From: CALBZH01 sp964538515
GTDB taxonomy: Bacteria; Desulfobacterota; Syntrophobacteria; Syntrophobacterales; Syntrophobacteraceae
Assembly (NCBI GenBank): GCA_964538515.1
Contig: CAZIEW010000008.1
Location: 1-64,000 of the forward strand
Length of the DNA: 64,000 bases
Reading direction: 5' to 3'
The translations under genes were made by a program, and so were the position numbers. The notes under the pieces were generated by a model, which was not told the DNA's origin, did not search any database, and saw only the letters and a program-made list of their open reading frames with translations. Each line of letters starts with the position of its first letter. Position 1 is the first letter of the stretch. Shown here piece by piece: positions 1 through 8,537 of this stretch.

Positions 1-1063
1 AGAGAATCGTGAACAGCGCGGGAATAATCGCCGCCAGACGGGTGATCAAGCGTCGGACCCAGGGCTGGAGTCGGATGTTGACGAAGCCTTCCATAACGAT
101 CTGCCCGGCGAGGGTTCCAGTGATGGTGGAGCTCTGCCCGGAGGCGATCAGGGCGACGGCGAAGAGAACCGGCGCGAGGGTGACACCCAGAAGAGGAACC
201 AGTAATTTGTAGGCATCTTGAATTTCAGCGACTTCGAAATATCCCGCTCGGTGGAAGACCGCCGCCGCCATCACCAGGATGGCGGCATTGACGAAGAACG
301 CCGCGTTCAGCGCCACGGTGGAGTCAATCAGGTTGTATTTCAGCGCCTGTCGTATCCCGGCGCGGGTTTTTTCGATGCGGCGCGACTGCACGAGGGATGA
401 GTGCAGGTAGAGGTTGTGGGGCATCACCGTGGCGCCCAGCATGCCGATGGCGATGTAGAGAGCACCGGAATCCGGCAGGCTGGGGATGAAGCCTTTGAAC
501 AGCGATCCCCATTCCGGCTTCGCCAGAAAGACTTCCACCCCCAGGCACAGACCGATGGTGGTCACCAGCATCAAGATGAACGCCTCCATCTTGCGGATGC
601 CCAGGTGGTGCAGGAAAAGCAGGAGCATGGTGTCCAGGGCGGTAATGAGCACTCCGTAAACCAGAGGGATGCCGAAGAGGAGCTGCAGACCGATGGCGGA
701 GCCGACCACTTCCGCCAGATCGGTGGCGGCGATGGCGACTTCACAGAGCAGCCAGAGGGGGATGTTGATCCAGGCGGGGTAGTATTCCCGGCAAGCTTGA
801 GCCAGGTCTTTACCCGCCACGACGCCCAGCCGCGCCGAGAGGCTCTGAAGCAGCACCGCCATAGCGTTGGACATCAGGAGCACCCAGATCAGGGTGTAGC
901 CGAACCGGGATCCGGCCTCGATGTCCGTCGCCCAGTTTCCGGGGTCCATGTACCCCACGCTGACGAGATAGGCGGGTCCGACGAAGGTCAGCAGTCGTCT
1001 GAGCCACCCACCGTGCTTTACGGGTACCTTCGCTGTCTCGCCACCCTGATTTGGGCTGCTCAT
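1..1063 (-). CDS. mntH: NRAMP-family divalent metal (Mn2+/Fe2+) transporter, 3' end off the left edge
   Basis: Inner-membrane proton-coupled uptake of Mn2+ or Fe2+. About 354 codons read without a stop from an ATG at 1063 to the window edge, so the C-terminus is missing. The family metal-site motifs are present: D40-P-G-N43 in the first membrane helix and M214-P-H-N217 in the sixth, with alternating hydrophobic segments between. It begins 16 bases after the stop of the upstream HEAT/SEC-C gene on the same strand, so the two are probably co-transcribed. The family call is secure from the two motifs. The exact metal cannot be read, so the symbol is provisional. Confidence 0.9.
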   Translation of the reverse strand, partial: MSSPNQGGETAKVPVKHGGWLRRLLTFVGPAYLVSVGYMDPGNWATDIEAGSRFGYTLIWVLLMSNAMAVLLQSLSARLGVVAGKDLAQACREYYPAWINIPLWLLCEVAIAATDLAEVVGSAIGLQLLFGIPLVYGVLITALDTMLLLFLHHLGIRKMEAFILMLVTTIGLCLGVEVFLAKPEWGSLFKGFIPSLPDSGALYIAIGMLGATVMPHNLYLHSSLVQSRRIEKTRAGIRQALKYNLIDSTVALNAAFFVNAAILVMAAAVFHRAGYFEVAEIQDAYKLLVPLLGVTLAPVLFAVALIASGQSSTITGTLAGQIVMEGFVNIRLQPWVRRLITRLAAIIPALFTIL

Positions 1064-1079
1064 GGCCGTGTCCCTGATG

Positions 1080-3524
1080 TCATTGGGATGCGCGCTTCAT
1101 GCAGCACACTTTGTATTTCTTGCCACTGCCGCAGGGGCAGGGTCGGTTCTTGGGGTACTCCGGGGTCTCGACGTGGAATCGAATGTCAACCGGGTCCTCT
1201 TCCGGTCGAATGCCGGCGTCTCGGGCATATTCCCGTCGCTTCTCACGAACCGCGGATTTGAATTCCGCCTGGTCTTCTGCCAGAAAGATCTTTCCCTTGG
1301 ACAGCTCCTTGTAGCACTGGTCGATCCATTTGAAGGCATCCGCGAGCTTGCCTTCCGCGTGATAAAGCCGCGCCAGGCCGGCCATCGCTTCCAGGGCTTT
1401 CGGCTCCATGTCGACGGCAAGAGAGTAGGCTTCCCGGGCTTCGGCATGGCGCTTCACGTACTCGTAGAACTTACCCATGGCCAAGTGGCTCTCCGGTTGG
1501 CGAGGATGGCGTCCGACCGTATCGAAATGCTCCTGCTCAATCTCGAGGAGAGAGCGTTCTCGGCCTTGCTTATCGGGCAGACGAACGATCTGGAGGGGAT
1601 TGTGCCCGGGGATTTCCATCCCGAGGCGGCTCATGGTCTGCATCATCATGCCGTGAGACGAAAGCTGCGCCATGGCCGTCTGCGTGAGCGAGAAGTCGTT
1701 TACGGTCCGGCAGTTCTTGCAGCGAATGTCATCAATGATCACGATTCCCTGGCGGTAAGGAATCATGTCCGGCTCCGCTTCGCTCTTCTCCGCTTCATCT
1801 TTCGAGCCCGGCGGGTGCAGGTGGATTTCGCTGACCAGATAATGGTATCGCTTTCCGCATGCGTTGCAGAGGAGCTCCAGGCGGAGTCTGCTCGGGATTT
1901 CGCCCGGCGTCCGGGATTCCCTCCCGTATTGCTCCCCCTCCTTGAGGTCCCGTTCCATCTCGGTCAACAAGGTCGGCTTTAGGCCATTGAGCTGGGCAAT
2001 GACCGTGCACGTTCGGGCGAGGTCCCATTCACCAGGGCGGTATTCGCCCTCCAGGACGGACAAGAGCTCCCTCGCTCCGAGGGTTTCGCAGGCAGCCAGA
2101 ATCGGGGCGCGGTGGTGCTCCAGGAGGAAGGTCATGCGGCCTGAGACGGCACTCAAGACCTCGGCGGTCGGAAAACGGCAGATCAGGTCAAGGGCCTTCT
2201 TTCGAAGAGCGGCGTCGGCGGAGTCGAGAAGGGGCAGGAGGACGGGCAAAGCGGCGACTCCTATCTTGCCTAGGGCGGCCGCAGCGGTATCGCGAGCGTA
2301 TTCTCCTGAATCGTTTTCCATGATCTTCACGATGTCCGGGGCAGCCTGCTCTGCTCTGAGCTCTCCGAGGAGCTCCACTGCGTGCAAGGATTTCCAACCG
2401 GCAGGCTCCGCTGCTACGATCTCCAGGAGGCGGGCGATCAACTCCTCTCGCGGTGCCGACTCCAGGACGATCCGCCATTCCGGGTCAGAAGCTTCCCAGT
2501 CCCTTGGGTATTGGAGGACATAGTCCAGTTTGCGGTCCCAAGGAGCATCCGGGGTGGGCGGAGGCATGAACCGTTCGAACAGGTTTTGTAAGAGGGCGGA
2601 CAAGGCAAGCGCACAGAGGCAGAAGGCCGTTTCCGGCGTCGGTGATTGGGTCTGAATGGCTTTCAGAGCCCGGGAGAACAATGCCGCCGAGTAACCCTCC
2701 TCTAATGAATAGGTCGCCGGGACAAAGGCCAGAATTGCGGCAGCGTCCATACTGGCATCAGCCTTGAGTGCTCCGATAGCCTTCGCAAGCTCTTGAAAGA
2801 TGGCGTGCTGTGAGGCGGGGCCGGCCGTTTGTTTGGTGCACGCGTCGAGGTATTCCAGGCGGCCCAGCAAGTGTGTCCTGACAGCGGGATGATTGCCGTA
2901 GTACACGTCGGTCGGATTGAGCGTGGGATCGACCCGTTCGAGGAGCAGCGCGAGCTCAGCCATGCGGTGCTCGTCGGGCTCCTTCTGGCTCATCAAAGCG
3001 TTGATCAAGGTTTCCAGATCGTCGCTCTTCCCATGACGCAGGAGGGCCGCGTAAAACACCTGCCACTTCCAGGATCGCTCCTTCCGAATGGCGCCCTCGG
3101 TTCCCTTGAGGAGGCCATAGGATTTCTCGCCGGGTATCAGTCCCAAGAGGCGGATCATGGCCACGATTTCGTCTGAGCTGAACCTCGCACCGGCGAAAAC
3201 CTTGTCGCGCACCCACTCGACGGCTTCTTCCACACGCCAGTTGCTCAGAACGTGGAGAGCCGCCGTACGGACCTCCGGACTGCCTTCTGCGTAGAGCTGT
3301 CTGATGAGGGGGACGCAGTCCGGACGGACCCGCTTGTCGAGCTGGCGAAGGCAGGCCAGAGCAACTGTCTCGGAGCCGGCCTGAAGAAACGCCGGGGTCC
3401 GAGGCTCGGCCGCCTCCGGGTAGAGCCCGTAGAGCCGTGCAACGGCCCATTCCTGAATATCGGGGTTGGGGGATTCAATCAGCTCGTTCAGTTGGGCTTC
3501 GGACCAGATGAAAACATGCTCCAT
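1080..3524 (-). CDS. HEAT-repeat / TPR protein with a central zinc ribbon and C-terminal SEC-C motif
   Basis: An 814-residue cytoplasmic protein. Residues about 1-480 are alpha-helical repeats of HEAT type (for example VRTAALHVLSNW and DTAAAALGKIGVAALPVL). Two CxxC pairs follow near residues 552-555 and 601-604 (CNACGKRY, CKNCRTVN). A TPR-like stretch lies around 680-740, and the C-terminus (796-808) is a SEC-C zinc motif, CPCGSGKKYKVCC, as on SecA. The start follows AAGGACGCGAC. SEC-C motifs bind zinc and often mediate protein contacts, but the role here is unknown. It precedes the NRAMP transporter by 16 bases. I infer a scaffold or adaptor; no enzyme motif is visible. Confidence 0.85.
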   Translation of the reverse strand: MEHVFIWSEAQLNELIESPNPDIQEWAVARLYGLYPEAAEPRTPAFLQAGSETVALACLRQLDKRVRPDCVPLIRQLYAEGSPEVRTAALHVLSNWRVEEAVEWVRDKVFAGARFSSDEIVAMIRLLGLIPGEKSYGLLKGTEGAIRKERSWKWQVFYAALLRHGKSDDLETLINALMSQKEPDEHRMAELALLLERVDPTLNPTDVYYGNHPAVRTHLLGRLEYLDACTKQTAGPASQHAIFQELAKAIGALKADASMDAAAILAFVPATYSLEEGYSAALFSRALKAIQTQSPTPETAFCLCALALSALLQNLFERFMPPPTPDAPWDRKLDYVLQYPRDWEASDPEWRIVLESAPREELIARLLEIVAAEPAGWKSLHAVELLGELRAEQAAPDIVKIMENDSGEYARDTAAAALGKIGVAALPVLLPLLDSADAALRKKALDLICRFPTAEVLSAVSGRMTFLLEHHRAPILAACETLGARELLSVLEGEYRPGEWDLARTCTVIAQLNGLKPTLLTEMERDLKEGEQYGRESRTPGEIPSRLRLELLCNACGKRYHYLVSEIHLHPPGSKDEAEKSEAEPDMIPYRQGIVIIDDIRCKNCRTVNDFSLTQTAMAQLSSHGMMMQTMSRLGMEIPGHNPLQIVRLPDKQGRERSLLEIEQEHFDTVGRHPRQPESHLAMGKFYEYVKRHAEAREAYSLAVDMEPKALEAMAGLARLYHAEGKLADAFKWIDQCYKELSKGKIFLAEDQAEFKSAVREKRREYARDAGIRPEEDPVDIRFHVETPEYPKNRPCPCGSGKKYKVCCMKRASQ

Positions 3525-3849
3525 GTCGCGTCCTTGTGGACCTCCGCTTGGGAGGATGGATGAGTCAACGAGAAAAGCAATGCACGGCGGGGGCTCCCTT
3601 CGTGCAAACCGGCGTCTGCTCGGAGAAGCATGACCCGCTCGAATCTATTGGGTCTCGGGGAATCCGTCAAGAACTGGCCGACAGAACTGTCACCCCCCCC
3701 GTCATGGAATTCCTTCACCATGCGGCCCGACGCGGTTGCGAAAAGTCGGGACGTGTCTTTCGACTTGCTCTCGAGCGATCGCCTGTGAGATGGTGCCTCC
3801 CGCGCTTTCGCGAGCACATGAACGGATAAGGATGGAGTTGGGGGAAAGG
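3525..3849. other. Intergenic, divergent promoter region
   Basis: Separates the minus-strand HEAT/SEC-C gene from the plus-strand amidohydrolase. It should hold both promoters, but I see no strong promoter, operator or repeat. Confidence 0.5.
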
Positions 3850-5052
3850 ATGGAAACGGTCGGGGACGCAGTGGAATGGGTGCTGGCGGGGTGGTTGATC
3901 GATGGAACAGGGGGGCCGATTCGAGAAAATGCCCTGATGCAGGTTCGCAACGGGAAAATTGCGCTCATTCGTCGGGTCAGGCGGGAAGATGTTGTCTCAT
4001 TCGGGGAGCCGATCCTGGATCTCTCAGCGTGTACCGTTTTGCCGGGGCTGGTGGACAGCCACGTGCACCTCACCCTGTCCGGTACCAGTGAAGAGACTGT
4101 CCGCGAGCGGCAGCTTTCGTTTTCCTTCGACGAGGCCAAGGCGGTCATCCGCCAGCACCTGAGCGAGCAGCTGGCATGCGGCGTCGTGATGGTGCGCGAC
4201 GGGGGTGATGCGGCCGCCCACACACTGAGGTTCAAACATGAGGAGCTTTCTCGCCTCGAGCGTTCAATATCCTTCAAGGCATCTGGAAAGGCGTGGCGGG
4301 CCAAAGGTCGCTACGGGCGCCTTATCGGCCGCCCCCCCGGAGACGGCAGGACGCTTGCCCAGGCCTTAGCCGAGAAAGGCCGCATTGCGGACCACGTGAA
4401 GATCGTTAATGCGGGTCTGAACAGCCTGAAGGAATTTGGCAATGAGACGGCTCCCCAGTTTTCCGAGGAGGAGCTCGGAGCCGCTCTGCAGGCCGCGCGG
4501 CGGCTGGGACTCAAGACCATGGTCCACGCCAACGGCCGGATTCCTGTCCGTGACGCGGTTAACGGAGGGTGTACCTCGATCGAGCATGGCTTCTTCATGG
4601 GCCGCGAGAATATCGAGCGCATGGCGGAGCTCCAGGTGACCTGGGTGCCGACCGCCGTCACCATGAAGGCGTATTCCGAGCAGCTCCCCCGGGGCAGCTC
4701 GGAGGCGGATATGGCTGCTAGGATCTTTGACCATCAACGGGAGCAGATGACGATCGCCAGGAAATGGGGCGTTCCGATGGCCGTCGGGACAGACAGCGGC
4801 AGTCTGGGAGTCAACCACGGCCTGGCGCTGATCGAGGAGCTCAAGATCTTCATGGCGTGCGGGTTCAGTCTGGAGGAGGCCATCGGGTGCTCGTCCCTTG
4901 AAGGCGCCCGCCTGCTCGGGATGAAAGGGGAGCTGGGGCAATTGAAGAAGGACATGGACGCGACCTTTGTGGCCGTGACGGGGGACCCGTCGATGCTTCC
5001 AGATGCTCTCAGAGACCCTGTTCAAGTCTATATTCAAGGGAAACCCGTGTGA
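3850..5052 (+). CDS. Amidohydrolase-superfamily metal-dependent hydrolase
   Basis: A 400-residue cytosolic TIM-barrel hydrolase of the imidazolonepropionase/prolidase-like group. The complete metal-ligand set is visible: H71-x-H73 in DSHVHLTLSG, a candidate carbamylated lysine K183 in ADHVKIVNAG, H225 (MVHANG), H245 (SIEHGFF) and D314 (GTDSG). The N-terminal beta-sandwich strand VLAGWLIDGTG and the C-terminal KDMDATFVAV are also typical. The start chosen is the ATG at 3850 after a purine-rich GGGGGAAAGG; an in-frame ATG at 3832 is possible. It stands alone and converges on the next gene. The substrate cannot be assigned. Confidence 0.88.
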   Translation: METVGDAVEWVLAGWLIDGTGGPIRENALMQVRNGKIALIRRVRREDVVSFGEPILDLSACTVLPGLVDSHVHLTLSGTSEETVRERQLSFSFDEAKAVIRQHLSEQLACGVVMVRDGGDAAAHTLRFKHEELSRLERSISFKASGKAWRAKGRYGRLIGRPPGDGRTLAQALAEKGRIADHVKIVNAGLNSLKEFGNETAPQFSEEELGAALQAARRLGLKTMVHANGRIPVRDAVNGGCTSIEHGFFMGRENIERMAELQVTWVPTAVTMKAYSEQLPRGSSEADMAARIFDHQREQMTIARKWGVPMAVGTDSGSLGVNHGLALIEELKIFMACGFSLEEAIGCSSLEGARLLGMKGELGQLKKDMDATFVAVTGDPSMLPDALRDPVQVYIQGKPV

Positions 5053-5071
5053 ACGAAGTGCGGGGCGCGCT

Positions 5072-5455
5072 TCAGGAGCCGCCTCGCCGGATCTTCTTGA
5101 TCGACATCTTGCAGTCCGGACACCACTTCCCCCATCCGCCGTTCTCGATGAACGCATCATGGACGTTTCGGTTTCCACACTTGGGACATTGCAGGCTGAC
5201 AATGGAGTCCGCCTCGTGGACCGCTTCGAGATCAAGTCCGCACAACGAGCAGAGCTTCCCTAGGGTGTCCACCGGCTCCTTGCAAAACGGGCAAAGGACT
5301 TTCGGCTTTTTCTTCTGCATAAACACATAGGTGAGGGCAACCGGGCCGCCGAGACTGCAGAAGATAAGCGTCATCAAATCTCGCTCTCCCCTGGAGCTGG
5401 CCAACATCACCGATATCACCCCGCACAGCACCCATAGACTGATCAGCATGATCAT
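5072..5455 (-). CDS. Small membrane protein with tandem zinc ribbons
   Basis: A 127-residue protein with two N-terminal hydrophobic segments (LISLWVLCGVISVML, then LIFCSLGGPVALTYVF). A cytoplasmic tail follows with CPFC...CSLC and CPKC...CPDC pairs typical of zinc ribbons. The ATG at 5455 follows TTGGAGACGCGT, a better placed ribosome site than the in-frame TTG at 5467. It converges with the amidohydrolase across about 20 bases. Function unknown; membrane-anchored zinc-ribbon proteins of this shape are common and poorly characterised. Confidence 0.75.
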   Translation of the reverse strand: MIMLISLWVLCGVISVMLASSRGERDLMTLIFCSLGGPVALTYVFMQKKKPKVLCPFCKEPVDTLGKLCSLCGLDLEAVHEADSIVSLQCPKCGNRNVHDAFIENGGWGKWCPDCKMSIKKIRRGGS

Positions 5456-5801
5456 ACGCGTCTCCAATCGGATCCATTTCTCTCAAACAGGTTGCAGCCC
5501 AATGGCTTGACCGGCGCGCAGAATATCACCTGATCGCCTCCGCAGGAAGAGTCTTGCGGGCAAAGCGTACCTCGGGCCCCCTTTTACCTGCGCGCTAGGG
5601 CTTGATCTCGATCGACTGGCTGTGATCGAGGGAGGAAATACTGCGGCCTTGTCACCTGAGGACAAGGCCGCAGTGGTATCTCAGGCGAGACGGGTCGGGA
5701 AGCAGGGTCGCAAGAATGGAATTTGCTTCCGCTTCGTCGTTTCTTCGAAGATGGGAAGCCGTTCCCAGATCGGCTTTTCATCTGGATCTATCGCTATTGT
5801 G
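5456..5801. other. Intergenic between nifB and the zinc-ribbon gene
   Basis: Both flanking genes are on the minus strand. The region holds the nifB-distal hairpin at 5641-5673, and the rest presumably contains the promoter of the zinc-ribbon gene. I see no further gene. Confidence 0.5.
5641..5673 (-). terminator. Perfect 13-bp hairpin downstream of nifB
   Basis: CTGCGGCCTTGTC (5641-5653) is an exact reverse complement of 5661-5673, with a 7-base loop. On the minus strand the stem is followed by TATTTCC, a weak U-tract. It lies about 130 bases beyond the nifB stop, and I infer it ends the nif transcript. Confidence 0.65.
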
Positions 5802-7079
5802 TCAGCATCCTGCGCCGTCGCCGGCGCAGCCGGCTCCTTTGGCGCAGCCCTGGCGGCGGCTTTTGAGCATGGTGAGGTTGCCGCCGCGATAGACGAGCTC
5901 GAGGCCCATTTCGATGAAGCCGTTCATTTCGACCGGTCGGATGGACGCGTTTTTCAGAATCGCCGACGGGCGGTCGCCGATGCCGCTTACCAGGATCGCG
6001 CGGCAGTCCTTGAGAGTCTCGGCCACGGCTTCCCAGCGCTGGATGCCCGATCCGGGCCGAGGCGCGGGGCGTTCCTCGATGAGGCGGTAGCCGCCGTTCG
6101 ATGACTCGCCCCAGATCTGGAAGCGGGTCGCTTCGCCGAGGTGCTGGTTCACCAGGAGGCCTTCGTGGGTGGCCACTGCAACGTATGGTTTGGACTCGAG
6201 ATCCTCGGCGGCCGGGAGGGCGCGGCAAGCCTCGAGGTCGGCCCGCAGCTCACTCGAACGGTCTTCTCCAAGGAGCCCGACGGCGTCGGCGCGACATCGT
6301 TTGCAGTGGCGGACCTGAGGGAGGACCTGTTCGGCCTCCTTGCGGATCGCGCTCATCATCGCGTCGCTCGGTTCGGTAAGCCCCTCGAAGATGGTGCCGC
6401 TCACCGGATAGACGGGCATGCAGTTCATCACGGTCGCGCCTCGCGCGGCCACCTCCCGGGCGACTTCCACAGCGTGGTGGTCGTTGACACCCGGGATGAC
6501 GATGGTATTCACCTTCGTCATGATTCCCCGCTCGTGCAGCCCGGAAACGGAGGCCAGCTGCCGCTCGATGAGGAGCTTCGCGGCTTCGATCCCCCGGTAG
6601 ATCACCTTGCCGTCCCGCGCCCAGGCGTAGACCTTTTCCGCGATGGCGGGATCCACGGCATTGATGGTGATGGTGACGTGCGAGACGCCGATGGAGGCAA
6701 GCTCATCGAGGTAGGCCGGAAGGGCGAGGCCGTTGGTCGCCAGGCAGAGCATCATGTTCGGGAAGCGCTTCCGGACGAGGTTCAAGGTCTGCAGCGTGGC
6801 CGACGCATTGGCCATGGGGTCTCCGGGGCCGGCGATGCCGACCACCGTGATCCTGGGCTCCTTTTCGACCACCCGCTCCAGGTATTTCAATGCCTGCTCG
6901 GGGGCGAGGACGGCGCTCGTGACTCCGGGGCGGCTTTCGTTCATGCAGTCGTATTTGCGGTTGCAGTACTGGCACTTGATGTTGCAGGTTGCTGCAACGG
7001 GTAGATGAATACGCCCGACGGAATGCGCTGTCTTGGCGCTGAAGCATGGATGACTGTTGAGATCCCCGTTGTGCGTCAT
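5802..7079 (-). CDS. nifB: Nitrogenase cofactor biosynthesis protein NifB (radical SAM + NifX-like domain)
   Basis: Makes NifB-co, the 8Fe-9S-carbide precursor of the FeMo cofactor, by radical SAM chemistry. It has 425 residues with the SAM-cluster motif C32-N-I-K-C36-Q-Y-C39 near the N-terminus, then GIAGPGDPMAN and a TIM-barrel region to about residue 280. A C-terminal NifX/NafY-like domain begins around 305 (VAVATHEGLLVNQHLGEA). The tail is Cys/Gly-rich. The start follows AGGAGACACGACC. It is last in the nif operon, 25 bases after nifN. The fused NifX domain means no separate nifX is needed here. Confidence 0.97.
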   Translation of the reverse strand: MTHNGDLNSHPCFSAKTAHSVGRIHLPVAATCNIKCQYCNRKYDCMNESRPGVTSAVLAPEQALKYLERVVEKEPRITVVGIAGPGDPMANASATLQTLNLVRKRFPNMMLCLATNGLALPAYLDELASIGVSHVTITINAVDPAIAEKVYAWARDGKVIYRGIEAAKLLIERQLASVSGLHERGIMTKVNTIVIPGVNDHHAVEVAREVAARGATVMNCMPVYPVSGTIFEGLTEPSDAMMSAIRKEAEQVLPQVRHCKRCRADAVGLLGEDRSSELRADLEACRALPAAEDLESKPYVAVATHEGLLVNQHLGEATRFQIWGESSNGGYRLIEERPAPRPGSGIQRWEAVAETLKDCRAILVSGIGDRPSAILKNASIRPVEMNGFIEMGLELVYRGGNLTMLKSRRQGCAKGAGCAGDGAGC

Positions 7080-7104
7080 GGTCGTGTCTCCTGGCTGAGC
7101 TTGG

Positions 7105-8535
7105 TCACAGGTAGCCGTAGCCGACGGGCGAGCTTTCCTGGTTTCTCTCCAAAATCGTGTTGATGATGCGATCGAGCAGCTCCTGGGTGCCGCGGTAGCC
7201 GATGTGGTGAAGCCGCTGGCCTCCGAATCGATCGTGAATGGGAAACCCGACTCGAATCAGGGGGACGTTCAACCGCTTGGCGAGCGAGTATCCCTTGCTG
7301 TGTCCGATCAAAAGATCCGGGGCGAGCGATGCGCTCAGCTCCCCGATCTGGTGAAAGTCCACTCCCTCGAGAACCTTGGGCGGCTCATCGAGGATGCCGT
7401 CGGTAACGGCGTTGACGGCCTTTTCGAAACGGCCGCTCTTGCCGCCCGAACCACAGAGGACCGGCTTGATCCCGATTTCAGTCAAGAAGGCTGCCAGACC
7501 GACGACCAGGTCTTCCTCGCCGTAAAGAACCGCCCGTTTCCCGAACACGTATTTGTGGCCGTCCACGTAGGCGTCGACGAGACGGCCGCGCTCCTTGGCG
7601 TGGGCTTCCGGAGTTTCGCGCCCGGACACTTCTTCGAGCAGGTCAAAGAAGGCATCTGACTCCCGGAGTCCGATGGGGAGCCCCAGGAGGTACCGCGGCT
7701 GATTGAACCGCTCAGCCAGGAGCAGTCCGGCCGTGGTGGCTTCGATGCGCCCGCCGTTGGTTGTCTCACCGTCCGGCAGGGTCCTGCCGAATTCGATGGA
7801 CGCCATGGCGCCGCCCATCTTGCGGATGGAATCGATGGGGGTGCCTCCGGGGGGCAGCTTCTCGTAGTGGTCGACGGCCGGAGCGTCGAGCCGGTCGGAG
7901 AGATCCGGCAGGATCGCGTAGTCCAGTCCGAAGTCTCTCAAAATCTCCTTGAGGTACCGTGAGTCCGCCGGGGAGATCAGGCCGGGGAGCAGGTTGATCC
8001 CCCTATGCGGCTTCGCATCGTCGGCCAGACTCGCCACAACCGAGCGGAGGGCGGCCCGAAATCCGTCCGCCTGGGTGCCGGAATAGCTGGGCGTCGAGAC
8101 GGGAACCAGGAGGGGCAGGGCGGACCCCTCCGGAGCTCCTTCCATGTCCTTCTTCAGCTCCAGAAGGATCATGGGAACGTCATCGCCGATCGTTTCCGTC
8201 AGACAGGTGGTGGCGATGCCGATCACCTCCGGATGGTACTTCTTCATGACGTTTCGGATCCCCTGTTTGAGGTTGGGGCCGCCGCCGTAGACCGCGTGCT
8301 TTTCTCCGAGCGAGGACGACGCGATGTCGATGGGCTCGCGGTAGTGGCTGATCACGTAGCGCCGCATGTAGGTCGCGCATCCCTGGGAGCCGTGAAGGAA
8401 CGGGATCGCGCCTTCGATGCCCTGGAAGGCCAGGGCCGCCCCGAGCGGCGTGCAGAGCTTGCAGGCGTTGGTGGTCGCAATGTAGTGGGTTCCAGCTTCT
8501 TCGGGTGGAGTCGCATTGAGCGTGGTGTCTTCCAT
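7105..8535 (-). CDS. nifN: Nitrogenase cofactor scaffold subunit NifN
   Basis: Beta subunit of the NifEN scaffold on which NifB-co matures to FeMo-co. A 476-residue protein of the NifK/NifN family with the N-terminal cysteines NACKLCTPLGA, GSQGCATYM and a TTCLTETIGDD block. The ATG at 8535 follows GGAGACGATAGCC and lies 2 bases after the nifE stop, so translation is coupled. The open frame continues upstream antisense-free into nifE, but that extension does not resemble NifN, so the internal ATG is chosen. It is separate from nifB, unlike some clostridial NifN-NifB fusions. Confidence 0.95.
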   Translation of the reverse strand: MEDTTLNATPPEEAGTHYIATTNACKLCTPLGAALAFQGIEGAIPFLHGSQGCATYMRRYVISHYREPIDIASSSLGEKHAVYGGGPNLKQGIRNVMKKYHPEVIGIATTCLTETIGDDVPMILLELKKDMEGAPEGSALPLLVPVSTPSYSGTQADGFRAALRSVVASLADDAKPHRGINLLPGLISPADSRYLKEILRDFGLDYAILPDLSDRLDAPAVDHYEKLPPGGTPIDSIRKMGGAMASIEFGRTLPDGETTNGGRIEATTAGLLLAERFNQPRYLLGLPIGLRESDAFFDLLEEVSGRETPEAHAKERGRLVDAYVDGHKYVFGKRAVLYGEEDLVVGLAAFLTEIGIKPVLCGSGGKSGRFEKAVNAVTDGILDEPPKVLEGVDFHQIGELSASLAPDLLIGHSKGYSLAKRLNVPLIRVGFPIHDRFGGQRLHHIGYRGTQELLDRIINTILERNQESSPVGYGYL

Positions 8536-8537
8536 GG

